Positions 36,101 to 47,931 of a DNA stretch of 64,000 nt are shown here, in pieces. Position numbers and translations under genes: made by a program. This DNA is from Diplocarpon mali (Eukaryota > Ascomycota > Leotiomycetes > Helotiales > Drepanopezizaceae). The DNA is taken from assembly GCA_024741835.1 (NCBI GenBank), contig JAENRP010000245.1:1-64000 (forward strand). Direction: 5' to 3'. Under the pieces are notes generated by a model. That model saw only the letters and a program-made list of their open reading frames with translations. It did not search any database and had not been told where the DNA came from. Position 1 is the first letter of the stretch. Each line of letters starts with the position of its first letter.

Positions 36101-39100
36101 TTAATTAGTAGTAGCACCTTTACTATAAATAGTAAGGTTATTAAACTGAAGAATTCTTTCTTAATTTAAGGAGTACTTGATTGTATTTCTAACTTACTTT
36201 AAATACTAATCCAAATGTATAAAGTAATATTAGTTACTATTAAAGGGGAAAAGGTAAAAGGTATGCGAATCTAGCTAGAGTTATTACTTTAAAGGTAGAT
36301 ACTATCCTCTTTTACTTGCATTCTATTATATATTATAATTAGGGCAAAACCGGAGTGCAATCGGTATCCCGATTATAATTAGATAATAGTATAATAATAC
36401 GTAAAATATAACTATATTAGACTTCTTTCGGACCTTATTAGGGTGTAGAGTAATATCTAAACAATATTAGGAAATGATTAAAGGGAGACTATTAATGCCA
36501 CTTAATCTAAGGCAACCCTAGATATTAAGGGACTTTGAAAGGGATATAAGACCTTATAAGGATCAACTTAGCAAAAAGGCCCTTAGACTAAAAGACCTAT
36601 ATATAGAGAACTTTTAGAAGATACTATAAGATAGCAAAAGGAGAAGGTTATACTTTACTAAGGACTTTTAAAAGGAGTTTTAAGATTAGATAGTTAGCGA
36701 TTTTAAATCGCTAGATAAAGACGTTCGATAACGCTTAAGGGATGACCTTTAGTACTATAGAGTATATATTTAGTATAAGAAAGGCGTTTCGATTAGCTAG
36801 GCACTTTTTAATATAGTATATTAAAAAGGGAATAAGTAGCTAAAAGATCAGCTAGAATTATAGACCTAAGAAGTATTAAACTCAGTTATAGTATAATCTC
36901 TAAAATATAGAATAAGGTCTATTTTAGAATTTGCCGAATCTATGCAAATAAGCGAGCTACTTACTTAAAGGGTTACTATAGCTAAATAGGAGATACTATA
37001 CTAAGACTTGCTTTAGTAAAGATACCTTAGATATAATAATAATACTTTATAAGATAACTTATATAAAGTAGATACTTTAAGATAAATAATCAAATGATAT
37101 AACTTTAAAAGAATACTATATTAACCTTAATTAAGATAAACCTTAGTTATGTAATATTTAAAGATCCTGAATTTGATACTAATACTACTAATCCAATTAA
37201 GAGATAGATTATTACCACCTTTTATTATAAAGAGGGGTTTAAGAGCACTTTTAGACTTAAATTAAAGCGATACTCAATTATCTTAATATATTATAAAACC
37301 TTTGACTTTAGATTAGGCTAAAATACTTATAAATTTAAGTAAGATATATATTAAAGAAACTTAGTACTTAAGCGGTAAAGATCACCTTAATAAAAAGCTT
37401 TATATATTTGTTAATTTATATTAAAGAGCCTTTATAAACTAGAGTATATAGTATAAAGCGTTTCCTTTTATATTATAAGACTTAGCCTTAACCTATTACT
37501 ATTAGTACTTATAAAATAAGAACTTTAAGTTTACTAACTTAGTAGAGGCTATTTAAGCTAATTATAAGACTGAAGAAAGAAGTAGTAGATTCTTAAGGAG
37601 GTGGTTTTAGCTAACATTTGACCTATTCTAATAAGAGGACTATTAAAGGAAGAAACCGATCTTAACCTAACTTAAGAACTATACTAAGGAGCTATAAAAC
37701 TTATAATTAGGCCTATATGCTAGTATAAGGAACAATCGATCTATTAAAGACAGACTTATATAAGGTATTTCTAAGAATTGGCTATTTTAAATAGCACTTT
37801 TTAAGCTATTAGCGATATTCCTAGCTTTATTAGATAGCTTATAGACTTGCGCAAGAGTAGTTGCCTAAGACGGACTATCTAGACCTTAGCACCTTAGTTT
37901 AGCTATTAATAGACCTTAATATTATTTAACTAAGGAGTAAGGGTAATTTGCAGCGCACTTTTCGAATAGAAAGATGAAGTTTACTTAAGGTAGTAAGAGA
38001 AGAATAACCTTTTAATTAAAACCAGGCTATATAGAGTATATTATATGCTAGAGAAAGGACTACTATAGTAGTAAGCACTTAAAAGAAGAAAGAGCCGCTT
38101 AAAAGTCTTATTATATAATAAGCTAACGAGCCGAAGGCTATAAGCCAATAGATAAAATATATAAGGTATACTTAGCTTAAGAGGATAATAGAGTATATTC
38201 GAAAGGCAATAGGACTAATAAGGATAAATAAGAAATGTCTTTAAAAGAGGTGAACTAAGCAAATAGCGACCTTAAGGATAGTAATATCAACTTTATTATA
38301 ATATTCTTAGCTTCTAATTAGGAATATAACTTAAGAATTATGCTTAACTAGCTTGAAAAGCAGAAGGCTAAATACCTCTTAATAATAAGGGTTAATAAAC
38401 TGATATAAATGGACCCTAAGGTATTTATAACCTAGTGGATAGATAAATTCTTCTAAGGATTCCTAATCGATATAAGCGCTTTAAATAAAAATATAAAAGG
38501 AATTAACTAATTTAAAGCCTTGTAAAATATATAAGACGCAGTTCTAGCTCCACTTAGCGCTGAAAAGTATAAAATTACCTTTAAGGCAGGTTTGCAAAAT
38601 ACAATCGATAAGATAACTATTCGAATACTAATAGGCCTTATAGAGTTCTTAATTATAAAGGTAGATATACCGTTTTTAGTCTGCTTGTAATAATTTAATA
38701 AAATAGGAGCTAAATACGACAATTTGCGCAATTTGCTTATTATTAGTAAGGAGAAACACTTAATTATTAGAAAATATAAGTACCTATAGCTCTTACTTAA
38801 TATAATAGAGCAACTTTTAATAACTTTAAAGGGTATAATTAATATATGCCATTTAATAGAAATAGAGATCTGAAGGCTATATAAAAGATTCGGACATCCT
38901 TTGGTAAAGCGCTTTAAATACCTTTTAAACTAGGCCGGTTATAATATAGACTCTAGTATTATAATAAGAGTAAAGGAAATATACTAATACTACTAACTTT
39001 ATGCCGACGCCCCTTATAGATTCTAATTCAAGCTATAAGATAATATCGATACCAATTATATTATATATATTAATATTACTTAGTTCGATAGAAGGAACGC

Positions 39101-41760
39101 CCTTTATATAATTAACGAAGCAATAGGATTTAAAGCTGCAAGGTTCTTATAAAAGGGAATAGGAGCACATTCGGCCGATGCAGTATTTTAAGCCCTTAAA
39201 TTGGCTTAGCTAAATATATATATTAGACCTTTTAATTTTATAATATATAACTATAGTACCAACTTCAACTTAGCAGAATTTAAAAGCTTTCTAAGATCTA
39301 TAGGAATAACCCTTAAGCTGGTTCCTATAGAGGCGTACTATTCTATTAGCAAGGTCGAATAGTATTATTGCCCTTTAAGATATACCTTTAAGATAATGAT
39401 AGCTAAATACCCCCGATTGAGCGACGATAAGAGGCTGCAAATGGCTATTAAGGCAGTTAATAATATAGCAGGCCCTAATAGGATGATTCTCACCTTACTT
39501 ATTTTCAGGATATATCTAAGGCTAATTGAACTGGATCTATCAAATCTATTAATAAAATAAAGGGTAGCAATAATTAAAAAGGCTATAAAGGAAGTAAGGA
39601 AGATCTATACTACTTATAAGGTTAATAATGCTTTAGGTATAAGGAATAGCCTTAGAACTACTTATATCTACGATTTTAAGTTAAAAGACCTAGTATTAGT
39701 ATATTAAGAGAAGGGAGGATGGATAGGCCTATTTGAGTTCTTAGGCTTAGAGAACGAAACCTATATAGTCAATATCAGCGGTAAAATAAAGTACTTTAAG
39801 TCGATAAGCGTACGCCTATTTAAAATCGATAATAAAGAAAACTGCCTAAAGGAAACTAAAAGAACTGAACCTAAGGATTGAATGACTATCGAAAGGGAGT
39901 AGAACGCAACTGATATTAATAAAGAAATAGAGCCCTCTCGCTTAATTGAGCCGCAACTTAATAGCTGCAAGCAATCGCCAAGATTAGAGGTTCCCTTTAT
40001 TAAGCCTATTTCCAGCCTTCCTATAATCGATAATAACTATAATGCTAAGATATAGATATCCTTTAAAGCAAATGATAAGCTATATATAGCTAAATCGGAG
40101 GTATTCCTAATAGAGAAGGAGAATAGGAACTAGGAACTATTGCAGAAGCTATAGGCAGAAGGCAAGATCACTACTCTTAAGTGCCCTTTTTAGCAATCTC
40201 GCCTAAAGGAGTACTAAGGGCTAATAAATAGGGGGGTATTTATACTAATAAATAAAAATGACCCTGCGGTAAAAGGCAAGAGGATCTTTAAATTAAGAAT
40301 AGTTAATAAAATAAAGGAGAAAGAAATAGATTACCTACTTGAAAAATCATACCTAATTATATAGGCTTAGAACGATACTAGTAAGAAAGAGGAAGGTATA
40401 ATCACCTAATCTCTAACGATCTAATAAGCAAGCTAATGCCTTTTAGTATCACTTTCGGCATCAATCTGGGAATACTTTAAATAATAGGGTAAAAAGGGCA
40501 TTCTTAGCCTATGGGATATCATATAAGCATATACCTAGGCAGCTTTAAAGCTACTATGCGATATATTTGTATTTCCCTTAAGAGATATCGCTAAGCTATT
40601 TCCTATAGGTACGGTCTTTAAAGTGGTACTGCCGCTCTATAGCATTCCCGAATTAGGAAATCACTAGTTTAGCACCTACTATAAGTACTATTGCAGCAAT
40701 CTTAATATGGCTAACTCAACTTATAACCCCTATCTATTATTAACCTTAAGCACTTCTCCCTTTTTTAATATAGTAGGAATACAAATAGACGACACTTTAA
40801 TACTTAAAGAAGTAGACTTCTTAAAAAAGGAAGAGGATAAGATTATAAAGGTAGGATTCCTTATAAAGCTAATATAATACCTATTGAGTACTAAATCACT
40901 AGCTTTTAATAGGTGTATTATTTCCTAGGAAAGGGATATAGTATATATATAATAAAAGGGCTAAGGCTAAAGGCTGGAATTAGTTAATACTTCTTAAAAG
41001 GGCTATAAGTAATAATACCTAGAGTAGAGAGTAAAGGGAGCTTATTTAGCTATAATTTACTAGTTAAAAGCTTCCTTCGATTTGTTAGCTGCAGCCTAAT
41101 ACTAGGATCCGATAGTTTAAGATATAGAGAATCTAAATAAGCGACTTAAATGGATTTGAAATAACCCTAAAAGAGGCCTGACCTACCTTGCTATTAATTT
41201 ATAGAACGCTAAGCTATTTGCATTTATTAATAGATCTTTTGCTAATAATAAGGATTTAAGCTCGCAGATCGGCTATATTATTATACTAGCTATTAAAGAG
41301 GAAGGAGAATCGCAGTTTACTTTAAAAGGCAATATTTTATACTATAGCTTGATAAAGTATAAGAGAGTGATAAGAGCTATACTAGCCTTTGAACTATACG
41401 CTATAGTAGCGGGTATTAATATACTAGTTTCTATAGCTATAACGATCGATATAGTAATAGCTAAGCTAAGTCTACCCTGCCTCTTTACTATTATATATAT
41501 AGATTCCCTCTCCTTATATAAGTGTATTATCAAATTGGGCACTATAAAGGAGAAGTAATTAATAATTAATATAATAGCTATTCGATAATCGTATAAGAAT
41601 AGGGAGCTTATAAAGATACATTAGATTGATAGTACTAGCAACCCCGCTAATACTATAATAAAAGCCAATTTAAATCAGGCCCTTTAATAACTGGTAGATA
41701 TTAATTCGATAACTATTAAAAAGGAGGGATAGGTATAAAGGCCTATTAGGGCATAATTAG
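36101..41760 (+). pseudogene. gag-pol of copia D, continuous copy
   Basis: Order: PBS-like TTAGTAGTAGCACC (about 36104-36117), Gag (about 36450-38320), protease (about 38450-38760), integrase (about 39010-39560), a linker, RT (about 40080-40900) and RNase H (about 41190-41600). RT retains GIQIDDTLIL at about 40772-40803 with both Asp. The RNase H end TIIYIDSLSLYKCIIKLG is open at 41349-41558. Order and RT type are Ty1/copia. Under the inversion model the 5' half is from D2 and the 3' half from D1, with the crossover somewhere after 40068. Confidence 0.9.
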
Positions 41761-41904
41761 ACCTAAAAAGGTCTTAGATTAACGATATCTAATATTTTTA
41801 ATTGCAAGCTATTAGCAATTTTTTTTATTTTTTTTATTTTACTATAAGATATATTCCTATACTTATTATTACTACTTTCTTTTATCTTTTCCTTACTTAC
41901 TTAT

Positions 41905-43011
41905 AAGTATTTGCATTTTTATCACTTAAGTAGTACTTAAGAAAGGGGATTATAGTAAAGCAGCGATTATTATATTATTAAAAATAATAATCTATTAACA
42001 ATTCCACCTTTAATAAGCACTTATCCTAAGTACTAGGATTTCTAAGGTGTAGATCCCTAGCCTTCTAAGGCCTAGAAGCCTTACTACTCGAAATAGCAAC
42101 TAAGTTGGCCCGCTCCTTTTAAGCTTATACTTAAGTAAGAGCGGCTGCGATCTCCTTTAGATTCGGTTTATTTAAATTACTAAGATCCAAATCCTTACCT
42201 TTTAAAGAGCCCTTAGAAGGGACTTATCTACCCTTGCCCTTTTAATAGCAGATATTATTAAAGGGAGCTTAAGAGCGACCCTAAGCTAAGCTAGATAGCC
42301 CCTTTATACATTAGAGGGAGCCGAGCACCTTAGCGCCTTAAGTCTTAAGACGCCCGAGGGCAGTATTACCGCCTTAGATAGCGCGTAATAAATCCTGCAA
42401 ACAGTTAGTTATTAATATTAGATAGATTCAAAGGTACTTATAGCTTGCTAAGTATTTGTAAGGTCGATACTATAGCAAAGGGCATAAGCTTCGTTTAGTT
42501 AGGCTAGCTAAAGGGCATCCTAAGTCTTTAGGACTATAGAGATTTATATCTAAGTCTCCTTAGATAGGATTCGGGCCGCCTTTTAAATCGCATTAATATT
42601 GCCGCTAACTTAAGCATTTTAAAAAATAATATACTTATCTTAAGCTTAGATAGGTATTTAGAATAGATATCTATTAAAGGTTATTAAAGTATAAGGATAT
42701 TAAAGGGCACTTACTAGGGTACACTTTGCCTATTGCGCGATATAGTAGTTATACTTCTTAGAAGTGAGAGTATTAAATGCGCATATATAGCCGGTATTAT
42801 TCTTACTAGCCTCCTTTTTTAATATTATATACGTATAATATACGCATAGCACTCGAAAGGCCTTAGGCAGATCTTTTAAGTTGCATTTAAGTACTATCCA
42901 ATTAGCAATATATATATTAAAGGGGGTTAGCCAACTATTAAAGCACTTACTAATAATAATGATATTAATAATAAGATAATATAAGATAAGATCTACTAAA
43001 GGGTTAATCAA
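41905..43011 (-). pseudogene. Antisense ORF of copia D
   Basis: The opposite-strand frame between D RNase H and the 3' LTR. Open at 43011-42730 (93 codons, starting MINPLVDLILYYLI), then continuing with Gln-type stops through AAAFTQV- and KARDLRLRNPS-like phrases to a Cys-containing end near 41905. Total about 368 codons. Both D copies carry it, so it is part of the family and not a private insertion. Function unknown. It could be an antisense gene of the element or a captured gene. Confidence 0.55.
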
Positions 43012-43261
43012 CTCAAAAGTAAGAGGGGGAGATCGACCTACTTATAAAAAGTAGGAGTTAGGGTTAAGAGATCAAAGGAGGAGGGAAGCTTGATATATAT
43101 GCCTTCTTAAAGGCCCCTCTTTTCCCTTCTATAAATCATTATGATTTATAGCTATAATGGATTACAACTCTAGGTAACTCTTTAATAAAGAGTCTTAAAC
43201 CTACTAGAATGCAACTAGACTATAATCGCACTACTATAAGGCTTAAACAAAAGACTTTAGA

Positions 43262-43492
43262 TTGCTTCTATTACTTAAATACCTTTCCTTTCCCTCTTTA
43301 CTATTTGCCTTTATCTTTACTATTCTACTTCCTATATACTATCCTTATTACCTATTATACCTACTTTTGCTATTAAGCTATTTGTCTTTGCTATTTTATT
43401 CTTTATTGCCATTTGATTATTTGCTACCAATCTGCCTCTTTTATGCACCTATTCTGCGTACTTCCTTATATAAGTTAAAAAGGTCTTTTTAA
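43262..43492 (+). CDS. Hydrophobic 76-codon ORF before the D 3' LTR
   Basis: Counterpart of 28887-29117 with several substitutions and no stop. Leu/Ile/Tyr-rich throughout, with a basic C-terminus. A chance ORF in pyrimidine-rich DNA is the main alternative. Confidence 0.25.
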   Translation: MLLLLKYLSFPSLLFAFIFTILLPIYYPYYLLYLLLLLSYLSLLFYSLLPFDYLLPICLFYAPILRTSLYKLKRSF

Positions 43493-43508
43493 AAGAAAGT
43501 ACTACTAG

Positions 43509-43807
43509 TATTAGTACGCAGATTCTTATGCAGGAGGCAAGCTGCCCTTATTCCTAGGGTCATCCTATATAGCTATACTATATGCGATATAAGGGGTTTT
43601 ATATATATTTCAAATGGCTATTCAGCCGAAGGACTTCGGAAGGATATCTATATACAGCTAGGAGGGACTATAGGAGGGAGGACATTCATAGGTATAAAGG
43701 TACTATCTCAGTTATATAGAGATAGATAGACATTATAATAGATTCTTTTTAATAATAAGTACTTAACTATATTCACGTGAATATCGATTACCGGTATAGA
43801 ACCTATA
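43509..43807 (+). repeat. 3' LTR of copia D1 (299 bp)
   Basis: It starts TATTAGTACGCAG and ends GAACCTATA. It is followed by ATATC (43808-43812), the partner of 24311-24315, and by the rest of the A2 5' LTR. Confidence 0.93.
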
Positions 43808-43879
43808 ATATCCTATTGACTAAGCAGTAGGGTCATATGATAATACATCGGAGTGATGGCTATATCACCCATCTCAATA
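43808..43879 (-). repeat. 5' LTR of copia A2, second piece
   Basis: Continues the LTR broken at 24315 and ends CATCTCAATA, followed by the A2 duplication CTATT (43880-43884). Confidence 0.92.
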
Positions 43880-43884
43880 CTATT

Positions 43885-44254
43885 AAAGATAGTTATAAAA
43901 TTTAAAGTATTTAAAGATATACTAGGGTTATAGAAGATAGTAAGGGCTTAATAAGCTTAAGGACGACTCCTAGGCCTGCTTTGCAAGTTAGATTAAATAG
44001 TTTTATAAAGGAAAGTTTTTAAATTAACTCTTAGGTTTAAACTGCAAGTTAAGTTATATAGTCTTATAAAGGAACGCTTTTAGGAAAATTGATTCTTAAT
44101 CCTACCTTATAAGTGAAGTTTAGTGATTTTGATAAAAGTTGCTATTAATTGATTATTTTTAATTTAAAGAGATACTTAAAAGTTAGATTAATATAAAAGG
44201 ATAGTTATTATTTTTCCTAACTATAGGTTAATTAGAGTAAGGTTTAAATAAAGG
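43885..44254 (+). pseudogene. End of A1 pol and its 3' UTR
   Basis: The A1 frame resumes after 40 kb with KIVIKFKVFKDILGL and a stop at 43931-43933, matching EIVAKFEAFKDMLRL of A2. The 3' UTR carries palindromes at 43976-43999, 44037-44060 and 44092-44115, and a purine tract AAATAAAGG at 44246-44254 next to the LTR. Confidence 0.88.
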
Positions 44255-44449
44255 TATTAAAATAGGTAATATAACTATTACTCTAATATATTATTATATA
44301 ATACTACTGCTTAGTTAATAGGATATTAATATATATATAGCTATAAGAAAGAAAGGGGTAACCTTCCTTCCCTAACTCTTATTAATATATCGACTATTGA
44401 CCTTTAAAAGCCTCCTTTACCTACTGCGCCGACTTACTTAAGCTCAATA
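44255..44449 (+). repeat. 3' LTR of copia A1 (195 bp)
   Basis: It starts TATTAAAATAGG and ends AAGCTCAATA. Heavily RIP-mutated. Confidence 0.9.
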
Positions 44450-44564
44450 TTATATATATTTTAAATAATAAAAGTAGTAGCCTCTATTACTATTAGTAAA
44501 GAATATAAAACAATTTAAGTTAAGGCAATAGTATATGAATTATTATTTATAAAATCCTAAGTAT
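44450..44564 (-). repeat. Fragment of gypsy E 3' UTR
   Basis: It resembles 47092-47160 (AGTAGCxxCCxxTACTATTAG then AAAGAATATAA, interrupted here). It is the right flank of A1, implying that A1 landed next to an older E copy. The last 40 bp are unassigned. Confidence 0.6.
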
Positions 44565-44759
44565 TATTAAGATAGGCGATATAGCTATCACTCCGATGTA
44601 TTGTTATATGACCCTACTGCTTAGTTAGTAGGATATTGATACGTATATAGCTAAAGGGAAGAAAGGGGTAACCTTCCTTCCTTAACTCTTATTAATATAT
44701 CGACTATTAACCTTTAAAAGCTTCCTATACCTACTGCGCTGACTTATTTAAGCTTAATA
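44565..44759 (+). repeat. 5' LTR of copia fragment A3 (195 bp)
   Basis: It starts TATTAAGATAGG and ends AAGCTTAATA, followed by the PBS GGTTATAAGCC at 44760-44770. Confidence 0.9.
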
Positions 44760-44943
44760 GGTTATAAGCCTTAATTAGACTAATAATTGATTATTAACTT
44801 CCTTTAGAAAGCACTTGCGTTGCAACTATTAATAGGAAGTTGAATAAGACTTATAGTAAGAGGTAAGCAATCGGCAAATAAGAGGTATGATTCCTTATTT
44901 AGCCAACCTGTATTATAAAAGGTATGATTCCTTGCTCTAGAAC
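44760..44943 (+). other. PBS and leader of copia fragment A3
   Basis: Matches the A2 leader (about 24187-24030 on the minus strand), including two of its GGTATGATTCC repeats. It is cut by a D LTR fragment. No coding sequence remains. Confidence 0.8.
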
Positions 44944-44991
44944 TATAGGTTCTATACCGGTAATCGATATTCACATAAATATAGTTAAGTA
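44944..44991 (-). repeat. 48-bp fragment of a copia D LTR
   Basis: TATAGGTTCTATACC and the next 33 bp match the beginning of the D LTR in minus orientation. Truncated by insertion of A4. Confidence 0.85.
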
Positions 44992-45186
44992 TATTGAGCT
45001 TAAGTGAGTCGGCGCAGTAGGTAAAGGAGGCTTCTAAAGGTCGATAGTCGATATATTAGTAAGAGTTAAGGAAGGAAGGTTACCCCTTTCTTCCCTATAG
45101 CTATATATGTATTAATATCCTACTGATTAAGCAGTAGGGTTATATAATAATATATTAGAGTGATAGCTATATTACCTATCTTAATA
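44992..45186 (-). repeat. 3' LTR of copia A4 (195 bp)
   Basis: It starts TATTGAGCTTAAG and ends CTTAATA on the plus strand; same family as 3489-3684. Confidence 0.9.
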
Positions 45187-46845
45187 CCCTTACTTAGACC
45201 TTACTCTAATTGACCTATAGTTAGGAAAATAATAACTATCCTTTTGCGCTAATCTAACTCTTAAGTATCTCTTTAAATTAAAAACAATTAATTAATAGCA
45301 ACTTCTATTAAAATCACTAACCTTACTCGCAAGGCGGGACTAAGAGTCAAATTTTTTAAAAGCGTTCCTTTATAAGACTATATAACTTAACTCGCGGTCT
45401 AGGCCTAGGAGTCGATTTAAAAACTTTTCTTTTATAAGACTATATGACCTAACTTATAGGGCGGGCCTAGGAGTCGTCCTTAAGCCTGCTAAGCCCTTAC
45501 TATCTTTTATAACCTTAGTATATCTTTAAACGCTTTAAATTTTATAACTATCTCTAGTAGCTTTATAAATCCATTTGCTACTATTCGATCGGTTAAGATA
45601 TAAGTGATCGATAACTTGTTCTTTATAATAAGGTCGCAAATAAAGTAGTAGGCAATATTAATATATTTCAATTGCTTATATAAGTATAGATTCTTTATAA
45701 GTGTAATTGCCTTTGTATTATCTACTTAAAGATTAATACAGTTCCTATCTTATCTAATATACTTAGCGAAACCTATATCTTTTAAAACTTAGGCAATCTA
45801 TAATCCTTGCTTATAATTTAATAATATTAATATATATTCAGCTTTAGTGCTTGCGATAGCTATTGATTTCTACTTCCTACTTCCTTATAATATAAGTCTA
45901 TTATATAGTATTACTATACTTTCAAATATACTTTTCTAACCTTTTATATTTACCTAATCGGAATCGATATATACCTTAAGCTTTATACTTATATATTTCG
46001 TTAGTCTATATCTTACCTTTTATATAATTATTAATTAAAGGTATCTTTTAAATCGCTTAACTGCGTTCTTATATCAAATCATTAGATCCTTTAGGTTCTA
46101 ACTAAGTTGCTTAATAATAAAGGCAATATCTAATCTTATATATACTATTATATATATAATTACTCTAATATCCTATTAGTACTTCTTTAGATCTCCTTTC
46201 TACTTATTTTTATTAATAGGCTTTAACTTATTATACTTTCCTTCGATTGGAATACACTTTAGCTTAAAGTTGGAAGCATAAGCAAAGAGTCCTATTTAGT
46301 CTAGGATCTTCTTAATATACTACTCTTAGTCCAACTAAAGTTCTCAAGTGGAGCAGTTCCTTATAATATAGATACTAAGGATCTTATAAATTCCCTTTAG
46401 ATCCTTAGTATTAAAACGTTTCCAAATTATTATAAAGAACTAATCTAATTAAGTAATTGTTTTCGCAACTATAGTAATATTATTAATATATAGTAGCAAC
46501 TTGATTTTACGCTTAATATAAGTAAATAGATAAGGGTTAGCTAAGCTTTAAACGAATCCTATTTCTACTAAAGTAGAGCTATATAAGAGGTTCTAATTAT
46601 AAGCTGATTATTTAAGCCTATAGATACTGCGAAGTATATAAAAAGAGTAGCTAGCGCGTATAAGAATACTATTAGGTTAAAAGAGAAAAATCCGTTCCTT
46701 TATAATTACTTTAGTAAATGTATTTTTAATATTATACTATCTGCATTTAAGGTCCTTAGCAGCTACTATTGCTATAAATATGCAAAGGGTATTTATGCGA
46801 ACTATTAGCGCGAACGTATTGAAGTAGTCTTTTCTATACTATTAA
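45187..46845 (-). pseudogene. 3' UTR and pol 3' part of copia A4
   Basis: 3' UTR with three palindromes (45325-45348, 45390-45413, 45452-45475), then C-terminus, RNase H and the RT region up to 46845, where the E2 LTR cuts it. RT reads YINNI near 46470-46490. It parallels 18734-20100 of A2. The 5' part of A4 is not in the window. Confidence 0.9.
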
Positions 46846-47092
46846 TATAAGACCGAGGGGAGACAATACAAGAATAGGCCTACGTAAAGACCAAAGACAA
46901 AGAGGGAGGAAGCACCACAAGCGGGCTCTCCGAAGACGAGAACTAAGACAATTCACTAGTTAAGGGTAGAATAGGTAGTTAGCATTGCGCGCTATCTCTA
47001 AGTATAATAGTAGTCCTATATATACCCCTTTCTTGCTCCTCCTTTGACTATATGACCTATATTACAAGATCCTCCACTTCTAGGTCTTTATA
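46846..47092 (-). repeat. E-type LTR at the left end of E2 (247 bp)
   Basis: Plus-strand start TATAAGACCGAGG, end AGGTCTTTATA. It interrupts A4 at CTATTA. Its sequence is close to the E1 LTRs and distinct from 62973-63218. Confidence 0.88.
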
Positions 47093-47249
47093 TATACCCT
47101 AACTAACTTAAGTAGCGGCCCCTGCTACTATTAGCAAAGAATATAAGACTCTTGCAGGTCGAGAATACTAATTCCTATTTGTAAGAATAATAAGTGCAAG
47201 TAAAGTTAGTACCTAAAGTTGTAAAGATAGGGAAGAGGAGAGAGGGTTT
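47093..47249 (-). other. E2 3' UTR up to the gap
   Basis: Same sequence class as 32762-32913. The gap at 47250-47931 (682 N) starts in a short T run. Confidence 0.75.
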
Positions 47250-47931
47250 NNNNNNNNNNNNNNNNNNNNNNNNNNNNNNNNNNNNNNNNNNNNNNNNNNN
47301 NNNNNNNNNNNNNNNNNNNNNNNNNNNNNNNNNNNNNNNNNNNNNNNNNNNNNNNNNNNNNNNNNNNNNNNNNNNNNNNNNNNNNNNNNNNNNNNNNNNN
47401 NNNNNNNNNNNNNNNNNNNNNNNNNNNNNNNNNNNNNNNNNNNNNNNNNNNNNNNNNNNNNNNNNNNNNNNNNNNNNNNNNNNNNNNNNNNNNNNNNNNN
47501 NNNNNNNNNNNNNNNNNNNNNNNNNNNNNNNNNNNNNNNNNNNNNNNNNNNNNNNNNNNNNNNNNNNNNNNNNNNNNNNNNNNNNNNNNNNNNNNNNNNN
47601 NNNNNNNNNNNNNNNNNNNNNNNNNNNNNNNNNNNNNNNNNNNNNNNNNNNNNNNNNNNNNNNNNNNNNNNNNNNNNNNNNNNNNNNNNNNNNNNNNNNN
47701 NNNNNNNNNNNNNNNNNNNNNNNNNNNNNNNNNNNNNNNNNNNNNNNNNNNNNNNNNNNNNNNNNNNNNNNNNNNNNNNNNNNNNNNNNNNNNNNNNNNN
47801 NNNNNNNNNNNNNNNNNNNNNNNNNNNNNNNNNNNNNNNNNNNNNNNNNNNNNNNNNNNNNNNNNNNNNNNNNNNNNNNNNNNNNNNNNNNNNNNNNNNN
47901 NNNNNNNNNNNNNNNNNNNNNNNNNNNNNNN
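47250..47931. other. Assembly gap (682 N)
   Basis: Unknown sequence. ORFs predicted across it are meaningless. It hides the junction between the E2 body and the left LTR. Confidence 1.

Larger units (their letters stand above)
24316..43807 (+). mobile_element. Composite block of two copia D elements with later insertions
   Basis: The outer boundaries are D LTRs in the same orientation (24316-24614 and 43509-43807) with the duplication ATATC in the A2 LTR, so the outer element is D1. Inside are two more D LTRs in opposite orientation to each other (28572-28870 minus, 35802-36100 plus). The order is LTR, 5' half (+), LTR (-), 3' half (-), LTR (+), 5' half (+), 3' half (+), LTR (+). This is explained by insertion of D2 in minus orientation at a GATATC site of D1, then inversion through recombination between the two 3' halves. 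E1, a solo E LTR and LTR F are later arrivals. Confidence 0.85.
3489..43879 (-). mobile_element. Copia element A2, about 6.1 kb when nested insertions are removed
   Basis: A full-length - strand copy of family A is inserted in A1. The target-site duplication CTATT is perfect (3484-3488 and 43880-43884), and the A1 pol frame reads across the two flanks. The parts are: 3' LTR 3489-3684, 3' UTR 3685-4005, pol end 4006-4181, the main internal region 18734-24176, PBS 24177-24187, and 5' LTR in two pieces (24188-24315 and 43808-43879). It hosts gypsy B, a solo A LTR, and the D block. A2 is thus the scaffold of most of the window. Confidence 0.92.
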
